DNA from: Persicaria tinctoria
Lineage: Eukaryota > Streptophyta > Magnoliopsida > Caryophyllales > Polygonaceae
Length of the DNA stretch: 64,000 nt
Assembly: GCA_037127255.1 (NCBI GenBank)
Contig: JBANSL010000014.1
Location: 68,617,646-68,681,645, forward strand
Reading direction: 5' to 3'
Below, one piece after another: positions 10,412 through 21,211 of the stretch. The stretch's first letter is position 1, and each line of letters starts with the position of its first letter. The position numbers and the translations under genes were made by a program. Below the pieces are notes generated by a model that worked only from the letters and a program-made list of their open reading frames with translations, was not told the DNA's origin and ran no database searches.

Positions 10412-10660
10412 TTTTTTTTTTTGATTAGGTAAAAATTCGACGCACTGGACAGACCCGGTGGTCGAGAGGCCGAATAAATCGGCGATAGACAAGCCGCCAA
10501 TACAAACAAAATGCAAAGCAACACCAAACCAGATAAAACCCAATTACAAGTATGAAGTTTCAGACCCAGGTTAGTACTAACACAGAAAAAACTAGAAGCA
10601 GAGTGCAACCTCTCATCCGTCAGTTGGAAGAGGCGACGCAGGAAATCCCTAGGGAACTAA
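10411..10660 (-). mobile_element. L1-type LINE 3-prime end, minus strand
   Basis: Begins on the plus strand with a T-run and GATTAGGTAAAAATTCGA, the reverse complement of an A-tailed L1 end, and continues with a GAGAGGCCGAATAAATCGGC motif shared with the other tails. The insertion point is the T-run directly after the tRNA-like module of E2, which fits the TTTT/A preference of L1 endonuclease. Confidence 0.55.
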
Positions 10661-10789
10661 GTGGAAACCTCATATTTGAACTAAGTGAATCACAATGCAT
10701 TCGTTTTCTATGTTGTTGATCATGTCCTCTACATGTCCAGCGTTGACACCAATTGGTTGGTGTTGACCAAAAATCAGCTCCAATTTGTT

Positions 10790-11160
10790 ATGGGTAAGGT
10801 TTGAATCATTTATAAATCATTCCCAACATCCTTATGATATCTGATGTGGGACGGAGTGTTACAATCTCTCCCACTTAAAGCACTAATGACCCCGTTAGGC
10901 CCAAGAGAATGCCCTCCGGGTGGAGCATATTCGTGCACATTGTCATAATACATTCGAGCCCAGAGTCAGCTCTGATATCATTTGTAAGACATGGGGTATT
11001 GAGAGGTGCCAACCCATACCACCTAGTCCTCTCATGTTCGTTGTCCTGACTTGGAGCCTAAAAAGGAAGAGTGCGCTCTTGTGGCATGTGTAGGGCTTGA
11101 ATCACTTATAAATCACTCCCAACATCCTAATGATATTCGATGTAGGACGAGGGTGTTACA
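10790..11160 (-). mobile_element. TRIM-type short LTR element, minus strand
   Basis: Right LTR at 10983-11160 (178 bp, TGTAAGAC to GTGTTACA). The left repeat matches its last 70 bp or so and ends at 10863 with GTGTTACA. Between them, on the minus strand, a TGATATCAGAGC sequence (10969-10980) sits two bases from the LTR and matches the usual initiator-tRNA-Met primer site TGGTATCAGAGC. A purine tract AAGTGGGAGAGAT precedes the other LTR. The internal region is only about 120 bp and non-coding, as in TRIM elements. A Cassandra-like relationship is possible, because a minus-strand phrase ACTAGG..ATGGGT..ACCTC resembles the C-box region of 5S rRNA. Confidence 0.6.
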
Positions 11161-11165
11161 AAGAG

Positions 11166-11482
11166 AGAGTAGAAAGAGATACAAGATGAAGGGAAGTACT
11201 CGCGAGAGTAGAGCATTGAAGCATGGAGAAGAACAAACTGGTCATTTGTTGAAGTAGGGTGAAGAGCGTTGAATAAGCGTCTTCTAATATACCCCCAAGA
11301 TATCCAAATCTTAAAAAAAAACTAAAATCAGTATATGTGGATATCAAATTGATATACAAATACTAATATACCAAACAAGGGATATAGATATTAGGCCCCC
11401 TATACCCATATCCTATATCAATATACTTCTACCAAACAAGGCCATATATAATTATTTTAAAGCGGGAAGCGATTATGATAAG
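11166..11482. other. AT-rich spacer
   Basis: No gene or repeat recognised. Repeated phrases ATATCAATTTGATATAC-like and ACCAAACAAGG occur but show no structure I can name. Confidence 0.4.
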
Positions 11483-12008
11483 TTAGACACCAGAGGCGGA
11501 GTTAGAGGGGTCCTAGGGGGTCACGTGACCCCCCCCCCCCTCATCCGAAAAATTCCTTCTTCTCGTTGATAGCTTTGTTTTAATATATAATATACCCTAA
11601 TCCGACATCTGAGTAAAAAGTTATGAATGTTTGAAAATCACAGCAGTATTAATCACTTTAGTTTTATTTCAATATACTATAATACTTTAATATTTTACTT
11701 AAATTGACATTCACATATTATAATTCATCTCGAGAGCTTCGAAACCATATGTTATCTTACTTATTTTGAGAATATGGTAAGAAGTTACGCAAGTTTAAAT
11801 TTTTTATATCTAGTTATACATTATTACATGTTAATAATGCAATGTTTATTTATTACAGTTTATATCTTTATTTTTCATTTTTTTATCCTTATTTTCGTTT
11901 TATATATTTGTAGTATTTTTGAAACCATAGGTTGATACTAGTTTGTACTATCGAACACGTTGTGTTTTACGATTTTTTTTTCTCGATTTTATTGTCGACT
12001 ACTTTGAT

Positions 12009-13121
12009 CAGGGGCGGCCCCAAGGTGGGGCGGGCGTACGCGGCCGCCCCACCCTTCGACCCACATCCCCCGGGGTTTGTAAAAAAAATAAAAAATAATA
12101 TGTATATATATAGAAGTGTTGTAATAAGTAAAACTAGGATGAATATGGAATCAATTAGTCTACTTTGCTTAGTTGGTTGGTGGGAAAGAAGGAAACTAAT
12201 GTTAGACCAAAGGTAAGGGGTTCAAGTCCCACTAGCCTCACTTTTTAAAACAAGTTTCACCTCCTTAATAATAGTTTTTTTTATTATTTGTTCAACTTAC
12301 ACCCCACTTTCTTTGTTTCTACCCCTTATTTAATTATATTCCCACTTCCCGGCTTTCCTATTATATATAAATTATTTAGCCATAACTAATTAAACCTCAT
12401 AAAATTGGTGAAATTAACCTTTTTTTTCAAAAAAAATTCGCCTCCCTCAAAAAAGTTTTTTTTTTATTCTTTGTTCAACTTGCACATACTCTCTATGTTT
12501 CTACCCCCTTATTTAATTATGTTCCCACTTCTCGAGCTCCCTACTATATAGAAATTATTTAGCTATAAACTAATTAAACCTCATAAAATTGGCGAAATTA
12601 TGATTTGATTATGAGAATAAATTTTGTGAAATTTTCATTGGAGTTTTGATTTTGAGAATAAATTTTGTGTTTTAATTATTGTGTATGTGATTTTGAGAAT
12701 GAAATTTATGAATTGAATATGGGGTTTGTGAATTGAATTTGTGAAGCTTTATGCAATATTTGTATTTTCGTAACCTATATATTTAAATCACAATTTCTAT
12801 CATGTCTTTGGGAACCAAAAGATATTATAAAGTTGGTGAGTTTACAATCCTAGCTAATATGCAAAATACTTGAATTTAACATGATTGAATTTCGATAAGT
12901 TTACACTCCTAAATATGACAAATGCCTGAATTTCCAATGAATGACGAGAAACAGCTATCATAGCAACAAAGCAAATGTAAGCAAATGTAAGCCTACTTTT
13001 TTATAATCCACTGCTAAGTTGAAAATCGTAGCTTAGGTAAAGAAGTTTATTCAAGGCCAATAATTCAGTACACACTAGAAAATTTTGCCCCACCTTTCGG
13101 AGGATCCTGCAGCCACCACTG
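12009..13121. mobile_element. Nested hAT-type element E4
   Basis: Inserted inside E3. Left end CAGGGGCGGCCCCAAGG and right end (opposite strand) CAGTGGTGGCTGCAGG are flanked by ACTTTGAT (12001-12008) and ACTATGAT (13122-13129), an 8-bp duplication with one substitution. A tRNA-like module lies 149 bp inside the left end. There is no transposase ORF, so it is non-autonomous. Confidence 0.75.
12158..12233 (+). repeat. tRNA-like module inside hAT element E4
   Basis: A-box-like TTTGCTTAGTTGGTTGG and B-box GGGGTTCAAGTCCCA lie about 45 bases apart, followed by a T-run. The A-to-B spacing suits a pol III internal promoter. A true tRNA fold was not confirmed. Confidence 0.6.
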
Positions 13122-13172
13122 ACTATGATGAGCCCCCGCTCAAAACTTTCTGGCTTCGTCCCTGTTAGACAC

Positions 13173-13399
13173 GATTCGTAGTTCATTTTATAGCACTCTT
13201 TTGAATGAATACATGCAATTCTAAATTTGTGGTAGGATCAAGAGTAATGGTTGTATGACCTAGAAAAACGAATGTGTCCGGCAACTATTAATTTTCATGA
13301 ACACAACAAGCTAGTATGACTTATCTAAAAATAACATATATCAATTAGAGAGTAAAAAATGACAATTTCGATTTTCTAGTGTCATTTTTAAATGCACTT
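13173..13399. other. Short spacer
   Basis: Unremarkable AT-rich DNA between the hAT pair and the LINE tail. Confidence 0.5.
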
Positions 13400-15815
13400 T
13401 TTTTAGTAGACAAAAAGGGGACAGTTCTTAAAACAGAACGCAACCCTGATTATGCTTATGGATGATGTTACAGAATTCCCTATTCAAAGGGAGAGTATCC
13501 ATATTACAAATGTCATTACATCTATCTATGAAATCTGTGGCGTCATTAGCTCCACGAAAACAATGCTTGAACTCTATGTGCTCAAATTCTGATTGCATCT
13601 TCTTGATTAGCTCAATCTGCCACCATATCTCCCATCTAGGTCTTGCATCACCGTTTATAGCCTTGATTACTTCCAGACAGTCACCTTCAATAATTACTCT
13701 GCGTAAACCTTTTTGCCAGGCCACTTTTGTACCTACACAAAATGCAGCTGCTTCGGTTTCGATAGCGGAGCCACTATCTACCTGCTGCTGAAAAATATCC
13801 ATCACAGTTCCATCACAATTCCTAAGAATCCCACCTACTTGGCAAAAACTAGTAGGTTTAGTTGAGCCATCTACATTAATTTTGTAGGTGGCCCTAGGCG
13901 GTTTTTTCCACTTGATTACAATCCTCCGTTTGTCTTGTTTCAGACTTTTATTAGGATTAGCAATCAACCAATCTCTCACCTGCACATAAGCTCTAATCGC
14001 AATATGTGAGATAGATACAATGTTTTTGTTTTTAAAAATTATGTTGTTCCTGGTTTCCCAAATTGCTTGCCAAATAAAACAAAGGTCCTCAAAGTTCGGT
14101 ATGGATGGTTTAGAATGTGAGAGTTCTTTAAGAGTTGTGACATGGTTATTTACATAACTTACATATTTACCCGTTATTTGTTCGTAGGCCGCTATGATTC
14201 TTTTGGTGATGGTGCAATGCTTGAAAAGATGATCACTATCTTCATTTTTGTCATTGCAAAGACAACATTGGGAAGGAACTCTATTGAAAAAACGGTTGAG
14301 TCTTTCTTTAGTTGCAAATCCATCTTGTGCTAGTTTCCAAATGAGGTTCTTGATACGAGGAGGGAGATTTAGGTTCCAGATCCATTTTCCTCTTTCCTCA
14401 TTCTGATTGCGAGTGTTTATAATCTGTTTGACCGATTTGGTCGTGAAGTGACCATCCGCATTAAGCTTCCAAATTAGTTTATCACTGGCCTCCCAAGAGG
14501 GAATTTTGATCTTTAGAATTTAGTCGACAATACTATTTGGAAAAAGATGTTGAAGAACTTGTAGGTTCCATTGTTTATTTTGATTGATCAACTGATAAAC
14601 TTTTAGATTAGGGTCATGTGAGAGTTGGTAGTTTTGAAGATTACAACCTACCACCCAAGGGTCATTCCAGACGTTTATAGTTTCCCCATTTCCAACTATC
14701 CAATGTAAACCTTGCAAAAATTTATCACGAAGTTGTAGAAGGCGGCTGAATTGCCACGAGGGGTTTGTAGGAGTTGCATTCATTATGTTTTGTTCTTGAA
14801 AGTATTTTTCTTTAATAAGTTTAACCCATACATTGCCATTGTTGGTGTACAGTTTCCATAAGAGTTTCATCTGAAGACTAATATTGAGGTCTTCAGCTAG
14901 TCTTATGCCTAGACCACCTTGATCTTTTGGTTTACATATTTTTTCCCAACTTATTAACGGGTTATATCGTTCCGATTCCAGTTTGTTCCAGAAAAAGTTC
15001 TTATTAACTTGGTCAATCTGATGGAGGACCCCTTTGGGGAGCAAAAAGTTTTGCATTAAGTAGTTAGTTTTAGAACTAAGAACTCCAGTAATAAGAGTTA
15101 CACGACCAGCCTGGGTTAAGGACGAAGCTTTCCATTTAGATAACTGTTTTTTGAGGCTCTGTATAGCATCTTGGAACATCTCATTCTTAATTCTACCACT
15201 GAGAAGAGGAATCCCAAGATATTTTTCCAGAGTTCTAGAAACCGGAATGTGCATTTCATTAGCTAGGGAATTTGCTAGCGAAGGGCTGATGTTACCAGAG
15301 ACTTGGAGAGAACTCTTACTATAGTTTATGGTAAGACCAGATAGATTAGAGAATTTGTTGAGCATGTTACGAATAGTATGGATGCTTTTGTGGGATGATG
15401 GTGCAAAGATTATAGTGTCATCGACAAAGGTTAAAAAAGGAATAGACGTACCGTTTTTAGTAATCTTAATACCGACTAAGGCATCATCTAATCTTGCCTC
15501 CTCCTGTAGTTTTCCTGCAAGGTTTTCCATTACAAGGATGAATATGTATGGTGCAAGTGGATCCCCTTGTCTAATACCTCTTTTCGGTTTAAATTGAGGG
15601 CCTGGTCGATTGTTAACTAGAACCGAAAAAGTTGTAGTAGTTAGGCAGCTCATAACCCATCTAATCCAGCGGGGGTCAAAACCAAACTTAGTGAGTGTGG
15701 CTTTAATGTAGTCCCAATTGATCTTATCATAGGCTTTTTCCATGTCAAGCTTGAGCGCCATCCATCCTTTTGCTCCTTTTTGTTTGTGAAAATTGTGGAA
15801 AATTTCATGGTTTTA
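13400..15815 (-). mobile_element. L1-type LINE, 5-prime truncated, minus strand
   Basis: The element runs on the minus strand from about 15815 to a short A-tail at 13399-13406. It keeps the second half of ORF2: reverse transcriptase, zinc-binding reverse-transcriptase-associated domain and RNase H. ORF1 and the endonuclease are missing. The truncated 5-prime end abuts an LTR-like segment. No target duplication was recognised. Confidence 0.8.
13428..15761 (-). pseudogene. L1 ORF2 (reverse transcriptase to RNase H) broken by one stop codon
   Basis: Read on the minus strand from 15761, 413 residues encode the reverse transcriptase, with RGIRQGDPLAP at about residues 61-71 and the catalytic FVDD at 112-115. 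A TAA at 14522-14520 interrupts, yet the same frame stays open to 13428. It passes through a zf-RVT-like region with a CCLCNDKNEDSDHLFKHC pattern and a plant LINE-type RNase H with acidic residues in INVDGS, ETEAAAF and IEGDCLEV. The stop is one C-to-T change from a Gln codon. The homology also continues upstream of the first Met (to about 15815), so this Met is internal. The protein would drive target-primed reverse transcription, but this copy is dead or recently dead. Confidence 0.85.
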
Positions 15816-16642
15816 TGCCTTTGGCAAGTTATGCAGTAGACTGACTTGCAGGTTGTGGTTCGTTAAGCCACCGCCTCAAAAGGTTTCATGAAACACCATC
15901 CCGGAATGCATTCTCTGCGGGGTGATAAAACAACGATCTGATGTAGGTCGTGGTCCTTGTTAAAGGCCCGATCGGTACCACGTAGTATTATTATTATTAT
16001 TATCGTTATCTTTATTATCGACTGTTAAATAGGTGATCATTTTAGTTATTATACTCATCTGCCTCGAGTATAATTCATTTTCCTATCTTATAATCGATCG
16101 TTATGATCATCCGAGTCATGTGTGAATTTTTACCCTTTTCATTCAGTTTCTACTATAAATATTCGTGTCATTCCCTTAACCTGAGACATATCGTTTTATG
16201 GTCACTGTAAGGTTAAAGTCTGAACATTTTCCCTATCATTTGCTAGTCTTTATTGTACTAACCATCCTATTTATTGGATGGCTGGTGTCCTTCGTTCTCA
16301 CGAAACACCAGACCATATTCCACAGGTCTAGTGCAAGCAACGGAGCAGGAGAGAGTTGAAGAGCGGACTATCAGTTATTGAATATTTTATTACAAGTTTT
16401 GAACCTCTAAAGTTTCCGCACCGCTACTTTAATTTCATCTATTTTGGAATTTATTCATACTTTATGGTTTTGGAATTTTTATGTTATTGTGATCAGATAT
16501 TCTAAACTAATAAATTTTATTCACTTCCGCTTATTTGATTGTAGTTTAATTATTATCTTGTTTATGGGAGTATGGTTACATGTCCCTCTAAACCTTAGGT
16601 GAACTGACGAACATTCCCTTGGGATTTAAAAGGGGTGTTACA
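15816..16642 (+). mobile_element. Truncated LTR-like sequence ending TGTTACA
   Basis: The segment ends AAAAGGGGTGTTACA at 16642, the usual 3-prime end of many plant gypsy LTRs. It lacks coding potential and its left side is cut by the LINE. An (ATT)n stretch lies at 15987-16000. No partner LTR or target duplication was found, so the LTR call is tentative. Confidence 0.35.
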
Positions 16643-17250
16643 GATATAGATATAACATATACTCCGTACTTGTCTAATGAAGGAGTAATGTTTTTTAATT
16701 TCACAACATGTGGGCCAGGGGGTCTTTCGTGGCGGCGAAGAAAGAAAGGGTCCAATTCCCAATGATACCCGATCTTTATCCAAATGGGATAGATGGGGCC
16801 CACCTGTTACACCCTGTAGGCCCAAATGGCATGCCTACTTCATTGAATAAAAAACGTTGAATTTGATGATTCTCCACACACCTCTGATCCTTCACTTCAT
16901 CTAGACCTTTGCCAAACACCCCGATTCTATCCGTCTAATCCGATATCAAATCTCACCTAAATTATTAAATAAATGCAAAGATATTTTTATATACGAAAAC
17001 GACTCCGATTCACAAACAAACCTATTCCGATTATATCCCAAACCACCCTTATTATAGCATATAAAATATCATTAGTAAGATATTTATAGATGTGGGCCAC
17101 ATGTTTTTATAGATTTTTAAATATATTATATACTTAAATTCCATTCGTTGGAAAATGTCAATTTACCATTTTATAATAAATTATTTTTTATTTCAATATT
17201 TACGACTATAGTGATAGTTTAAATTTTTCTGAACCTTTTTTCACGCATTA
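16643..17250. other. Spacer without recognised genes
   Basis: AT-rich apart from 16700-16830. TGTTACACCCTGTAGGCCC at 16806 resembles an LTR start but has no partner. Confidence 0.4.
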
Positions 17251-17259
17251 AAAGGATAA

Positions 17260-17667
17260 GGGTGTCCCTATATACACCGCAAATCTGCAGATTAGAGTTA
17301 TTAATCGACATCGGATTCGACGTTGTAGCATTAATTATATTACAACGTCAAATCTAACGTTGTAATATACTAATATGTGAAGTGAAGGATCAGATCAGAC
17401 CGAACCGGGCTAACAACTTCGGATCTGACGTTGCTAGGGTAAAAAAAAATTCACACACACCCACCCACACCCACAAAAAATAAAATAAAATTGGACGTTG
17501 TAAGTCAATTTTTTTTTGTTTTTTTTAATACTTATATTAGGCTTAATCTGATCTGTATTAGCAACGTTCAATTTGAAGTTGTAACAACGTCTAATTCAAC
17601 ATTGTTACAACATCCGATAAGTGAAATTAGCATTAAAAGTTAATTTGCGGTGCATATAGGAAACACG
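17260..17667. mobile_element. MULE-like MITE with 9-bp target duplication
   Basis: Terminal inverted repeats read GGTGTCCCTATATACACCGC on the left and GTGTTTCCTATATGCACCGC on the right (opposite strand). The flanks are AAAGGATAA (17251-17259) and AAAGGATAG (17668-17676), which fits the 9-bp duplication of Mutator-like elements. Inside, an ACGTTG/CAACGT word recurs many times in both orientations. The element is 408 bp and non-coding. Confidence 0.65.
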
Positions 17668-17683
17668 AAAGGATAGTGAGTTT

Positions 17684-17940
17684 TTCTTTAAAGTAAAACT
17701 AAATTTATGGGTGATTTTACAAAATTCTAAATGTACAAGATTTCTTTTACTTAATCCTTTTATATATATATATATATATATATAAAAGTATATTAGCAAG
17801 ATACAGAAAGTATATCATCTTCATATAACCCTATTCAAACAAACCTTCACCCCAGGCACGGAATCAGGATTGTAATCTTGGTGTATGGGTGATTTTACAA
17901 AATTCTAAATGTACAAGATTTCTTTTACTTAATCCTTCAA
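17684..17940 (+). repeat. Tandem segmental duplication of about 195 bp
   Basis: A block GGTGATTTTACAAAATTCTA then (TA)n then AGTATATTAGCAAGATACAG and on to AATCAGGATTGTAATCTTGG occurs twice. The first copy spans about 17684-17879. The second starts at about 17880 but is split by the TIR element at 17951-19543 and resumes at 19632-19725. The order block, (TA)n, block, insertion, (TA)n shows the duplication came before the insertion. Confidence 0.75.
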
Positions 17941-17950
17941 TATATATATA

Positions 17951-19540
17951 GGGAGTGGTTCCCTTGTGCACACCCCTTAGGGTGTATCTAGTGCACAAAT
18001 CCTGACCATTGATGGAGAGTAAATGAAAGGTCAGGATTAAAAGAGTGTTTCTTTTTTTTTTAAATAGAAAAATTGGTGGGACCCACCTAAAAAGGTCTTA
18101 CGTGCTTTTTTTTTCCGGATATGATTTCGCTGTTGTGAAAAAACTGCTCATTCCACCGAATAATGTTTCAGAGTCAACCGAATAATGTTATATTTCATTT
18201 TTCCATCCATTTGAGATCAAATTTTACTGTTTCAACTGAATAATTTGTCACATACTACCGAATAATGTTTAATTTTTTGTCAATCAATTTTAGTTTTCAT
18301 TCCGAGTTAATTTTTATGCATTCAGTTTTGAAATATTATTCGGTAGAATAGTTATATTTTTTGGGAAATAAAAACAAATAGGAATTATTATTCGGTCGTA
18401 TACGAGAAGTTTTATGTTATTTGTCCATCAGAAACATCCATATATCGATGAATAATGATCTAAATTTCAACGAATAATTAACAAAACATTAACACTAACA
18501 ACCAAAATTCGACATATTCATCTGAATAATTAACAATATTGAATATAATGGATTCGAACCGACCACCCCCTCCTCCCACCACCCTCCAGGGCCTCCACCC
18601 TCCACCCCACCCTCCCCCTCCCCCTCCCCCTCACCACCCTCACCACCCACCCAACCACCGCCGCCACCCACCCCAGTACCCCACCCCACACAAAAAAAAA
18701 GAAAAAAAAAAGCATATCACCGACAATAGCCCGGAACCGAATCGGTACGAAGCATCAGAGAATGGAGGCGGTTGAAGGATGACAGAGTCGAATCGGTACG
18801 AAGCACCGGAGAACGGAGGCGGTTGAAGGATGCCGACCACCGGCAATAGCCCGGAACCGCCCGGATCTGAGCGAGAGGGGAGGAGGAGGCCCGGATCTGA
18901 GCGAGAGGGCTTGGATCCAGCAAAGGGCGATAGGGCGAGGAGGTCTGAGATGGTCGCCGACCCTCTGAATCCGACGGTGATGTGCATCGACGCCGCGCCG
19001 GGAGGAGTTTCACCCCTCAATTGCCATCGTCCCTCCCAATCTCGCCTGCATCATCCCGGATTCCGTCAAGGAGGACGGTCGGAGAAGCGACCGGAGGAAG
19101 GATCTCGCCACAACTGCCCAGATCTGCCGATGTCGACCATCTCTGTCGTCCTTGGCCTCAATCTCCCGGCGACGGCTGCCTTTATCCGCCCTCAATGGCT
19201 TCGCTGGGCCGACCACATGCTCGACTCGCCTGGAAAGCTGGACCAAGCATCGCCTCCGTGCGCCGCCGCCTAGCCTCCGCTCGTCTCCTCCTCGACTTGC
19301 CGCCTTCAACTCGCCTTTGCGGCTCCAGTGCTCCACGAAGAAGAAAGCATTATCTAGGGTTTTATGCAAATCCTTTACACGCGCTACACCCTCGTTAATT
19401 TGAGTTTGGGCTTCTTTTTCACTTTTTTTTTTAAAAACCACCCAATTGACGTGGCATCATCTTAGCCTTTTATTTTTTTTAGATCAACGGTCCTCAATTG
19501 TGCATAAAGTACACCCTAAGGGGTGTGCACTTTATACCCA

Positions 19541-19543
<3 letters not shown>
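17951..19543. mobile_element. TIR element inserted in (TA)n, carrying GC-rich cargo
   Basis: A perfect 21-base inverted repeat (GTGCACACCCCTTAGGGTGT plus A) at 17966-17986 and 19510-19530 sits in longer imperfect arms that continue to a GACC(A/G)TTGAT phrase near 18011 and 19484. The flanks are (TA)n on both sides. The 18100-18540 part carries many copies of ACCGAATAATG-like words in both orientations. The 18540-19400 part is strongly GC-rich and looks like captured or host-derived leader sequence. No transposase is present. The superfamily is uncertain. Confidence 0.55.
18540..19400. other. GC-rich cargo segment
   Basis: Open frames occur on both strands, the longest 147 codons on plus (18830-19273) and 143 codons on minus (19441-19010), but none shows a domain. 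A 45-bp direct repeat with AATCGGTACGAAGCA and GGAGGCGGTTGAAGGATG occurs at about 18739 and 18790, and CCCGGATCTGAGCGAGAGGG occurs at 18861 and 18890. The base composition contrasts sharply with the AT-rich ends of the element. The origin could be a captured host 5-prime exon, which I cannot prove. Confidence 0.4.

Positions 19544-19632
<89 letters not shown>
19544..19632. repeat. (CT)n(TA)n microsatellite
   Basis: About 20 CT units run directly into about 24 TA units. The open frames crossing it are simple-repeat artefacts. Confidence 0.95.
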
Positions 19633-19633
<1 letters not shown>

Positions 19634-19763
19634 TATATTAGCAAGATACAGAAAGTATATCATCTTCATATAACCCTATTCAAACAAACCTTCACCCCAG
19701 GCACGGAATCAGGATTGTAATCTTGGGTGGGCTAGATTTGCATATAATTTTAATTCGTCTATC

Positions 19764-20286
19764 CAGTGGCGAAGCTAGCCCGTAATATAGGGGTGGACGA
19801 GATTTAGGCTAAAAAAAAATGAAACGAGTTTTGCTAAACTTTAAATATATTTAATTGTGAAGGATTGTGTAAAAAAATTTCAAAGATTTATCCATATTAT
19901 TAGAAGTGAATAAAATTTATAATTAGTTAAAAAAAATTCAAGGAAACCCCTAATGAATGATTAAAATAGAATTCAAACAATACTAATTGAAATTAATTAT
20001 TCTCAATTTAAAAAGATAATTGAACTTATATATAAAAAGATAGTTAAAAATAAGTTAAGAAAATGTTAAAAGTGGGAATTGAACCTTGGACTCTAGATAA
20101 AGAGGAAAAAGTTCCCCATTTATATTTTACCAACTAGGCAAGGTAAACTTTATGATCTATTTTCACATCTAAATTAATTTAGACATTTTTATTTTTTTAC
20201 TTTTTATATAATTAACCTTTCGTATTTTTTTTTCGGGATTGGGGTGAGCTCGTGCTCATACGAGCCCACCCCTAAATCCGCCAGTG
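19764..20286. mobile_element. Nested hAT-type element E5
   Basis: Flanked by identical CGTCTATC at 19756-19763 and 20287-20294. Ends are CAGTGGCGAAGC and, on the opposite strand, CACTGGCGGATTTAGGGG. It is 523 bp, non-coding, and inserted within E6. A tRNA-like module is oriented inward from the right end. Confidence 0.85.
20056..20152 (-). repeat. tRNA-like module inside hAT element E5
   Basis: On the minus strand, TTGCCTAGTTGGTAAAA (A-box) is followed by AAGGTTCAATTCCCAC (B-box) about 50 bases later. It starts 134 bp from the element's right terminus, the same geometry as in E1, E2, E4 and E8. Confidence 0.6.
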
Positions 20287-20585
20287 CGTCTATCACTATA
20301 TCTATTAAGTTCAAAATTAGAGACATTTAATTTATCTCTATTTAAATTAACAATATCAGAGTTAATTACCTATTAAATATTTTTCAAGTTTTATATGGAT
20401 AAAATACCCATTAAATGATGAAATTAATCCATTTTTTTTTTCATCTATTATCACTAATTTAAATAAATTAGTGAAAAAATTTAATGAGAGTTTGTGATTT
20501 CCTGGGTAGCGGGCCACCACCAAATTGAAGGACAAAATGAAGTGGTGGCGTTGGAAAAACACAACAAAAATTAAGCGGAAGGGTG

Positions 20586-20645
20586 GGTTTCGAGCCTGGG
20601 GCTCCAATATTCCCATCTAGCCTCTCAGCCAACTGGGCTATTTAA
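20586..20645 (-). repeat. tRNA-like module inside hAT element E6
   Basis: On the minus strand, TAGCCCAGTTGGCTGAGAGG (a strong A-box) is followed by CCAGGCTCGAAACCC (B-box-like). This is the most tRNA-like of the set. It lies 88 bp inside the right terminus. Confidence 0.6.
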
Positions 20646-20741
20646 ACAATACGGAGTATGGTACATTTATACCTATATAATATATATTACTAGTAAAATG
20701 AAAAACTGCAGCTCACCCCTAAATCCGTCCCTGCTTCACCC

Positions 20742-21211
20742 CCTTCAAACAACAACCGTCATCACCATTTGTAGAACCACCTTCATCATTTAGATCCATA
20801 AATTTCGTTAGATTTTGGTTCAATTGTAGCTCAATTTATCAATACAGATCAAAGCTAAGTTCAAGCATATCATATGATTTTCGATTTGATTTAGGGTAGA
20901 AATGGATTTTTATTTTGAAAATCAAAAATCGAAAATTGAAAAAGAAAAGAAAATATGAATCAATTTTGGGTACGATTTCTACTCTAGGTGTTGTATTTGC
21001 AAGGAATTGATTCATTATAGGTTAGAAATGCCAGATTTTGTGATGTTTATAGTCAATTTAAATCCTGAAACCCACTCAACTAACTAGGTTAAGGAAACTT
21101 TACTAAGTAATTAGTAGAGGGAACACGCTAGCTCGGTGAAAAGTGCTAAGTTTAGACCTGTTCTTCAATGTTTTTATCAAATTAAAATGTCAATCAATTT
21201 GGGTTTTTTTT
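20742..21211. other. AT-rich spacer
   Basis: No gene is recognised. A phrase AATTGATTCATTATAGGTTAG near 21006 recurs in similar form at 22617, on the other side of the nested TIR elements, so the spacer may itself be part of an older duplicated repeat. Confidence 0.4.

Larger units (their letters stand above)
11491..13164. mobile_element. hAT-type element E3 with 8-bp target duplication
   Basis: Identical 8-base repeats TTAGACAC flank the element (11483-11490 and 13165-13172). Its ends are CAGAGGCGGAG and, on the opposite strand, CAGGGACGAAGCC, an imperfect terminal inverted repeat. An 8-bp duplication is diagnostic of the hAT superfamily. Without the nested element E4 it is about 550 bp and non-coding. 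A run of 12 C lies 38 bp inside the left end. Confidence 0.8.
19698..20733. mobile_element. hAT-type element E6 with 8-bp target duplication
   Basis: Flanked by CTTCACCC at 19690-19697 and 20734-20741. Ends are CAGGCACGGAATCAGG and, on the other strand, CAGGGACGGATTTAGGGG. It contains the nested element E5 and a minus-strand tRNA-like module 88 bp inside its right end. It is non-coding. The left end also exists, without a right end, in the duplicated block at about 17859. Confidence 0.8.

Noticed and set aside
19446..19720. ORFs over the CT/TA microsatellite
   Set aside because: Ser-Leu and Tyr-Ile repeats are pure translations of (CT)n and (TA)n.
20586..20645. Functional tRNA gene
   Set aside because: Good A- and B-boxes, but no acceptor stem or anticodon arm could be folded by eye, and it lies within a hAT element like the other modules. 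Kept as a tRNA-like repeat.
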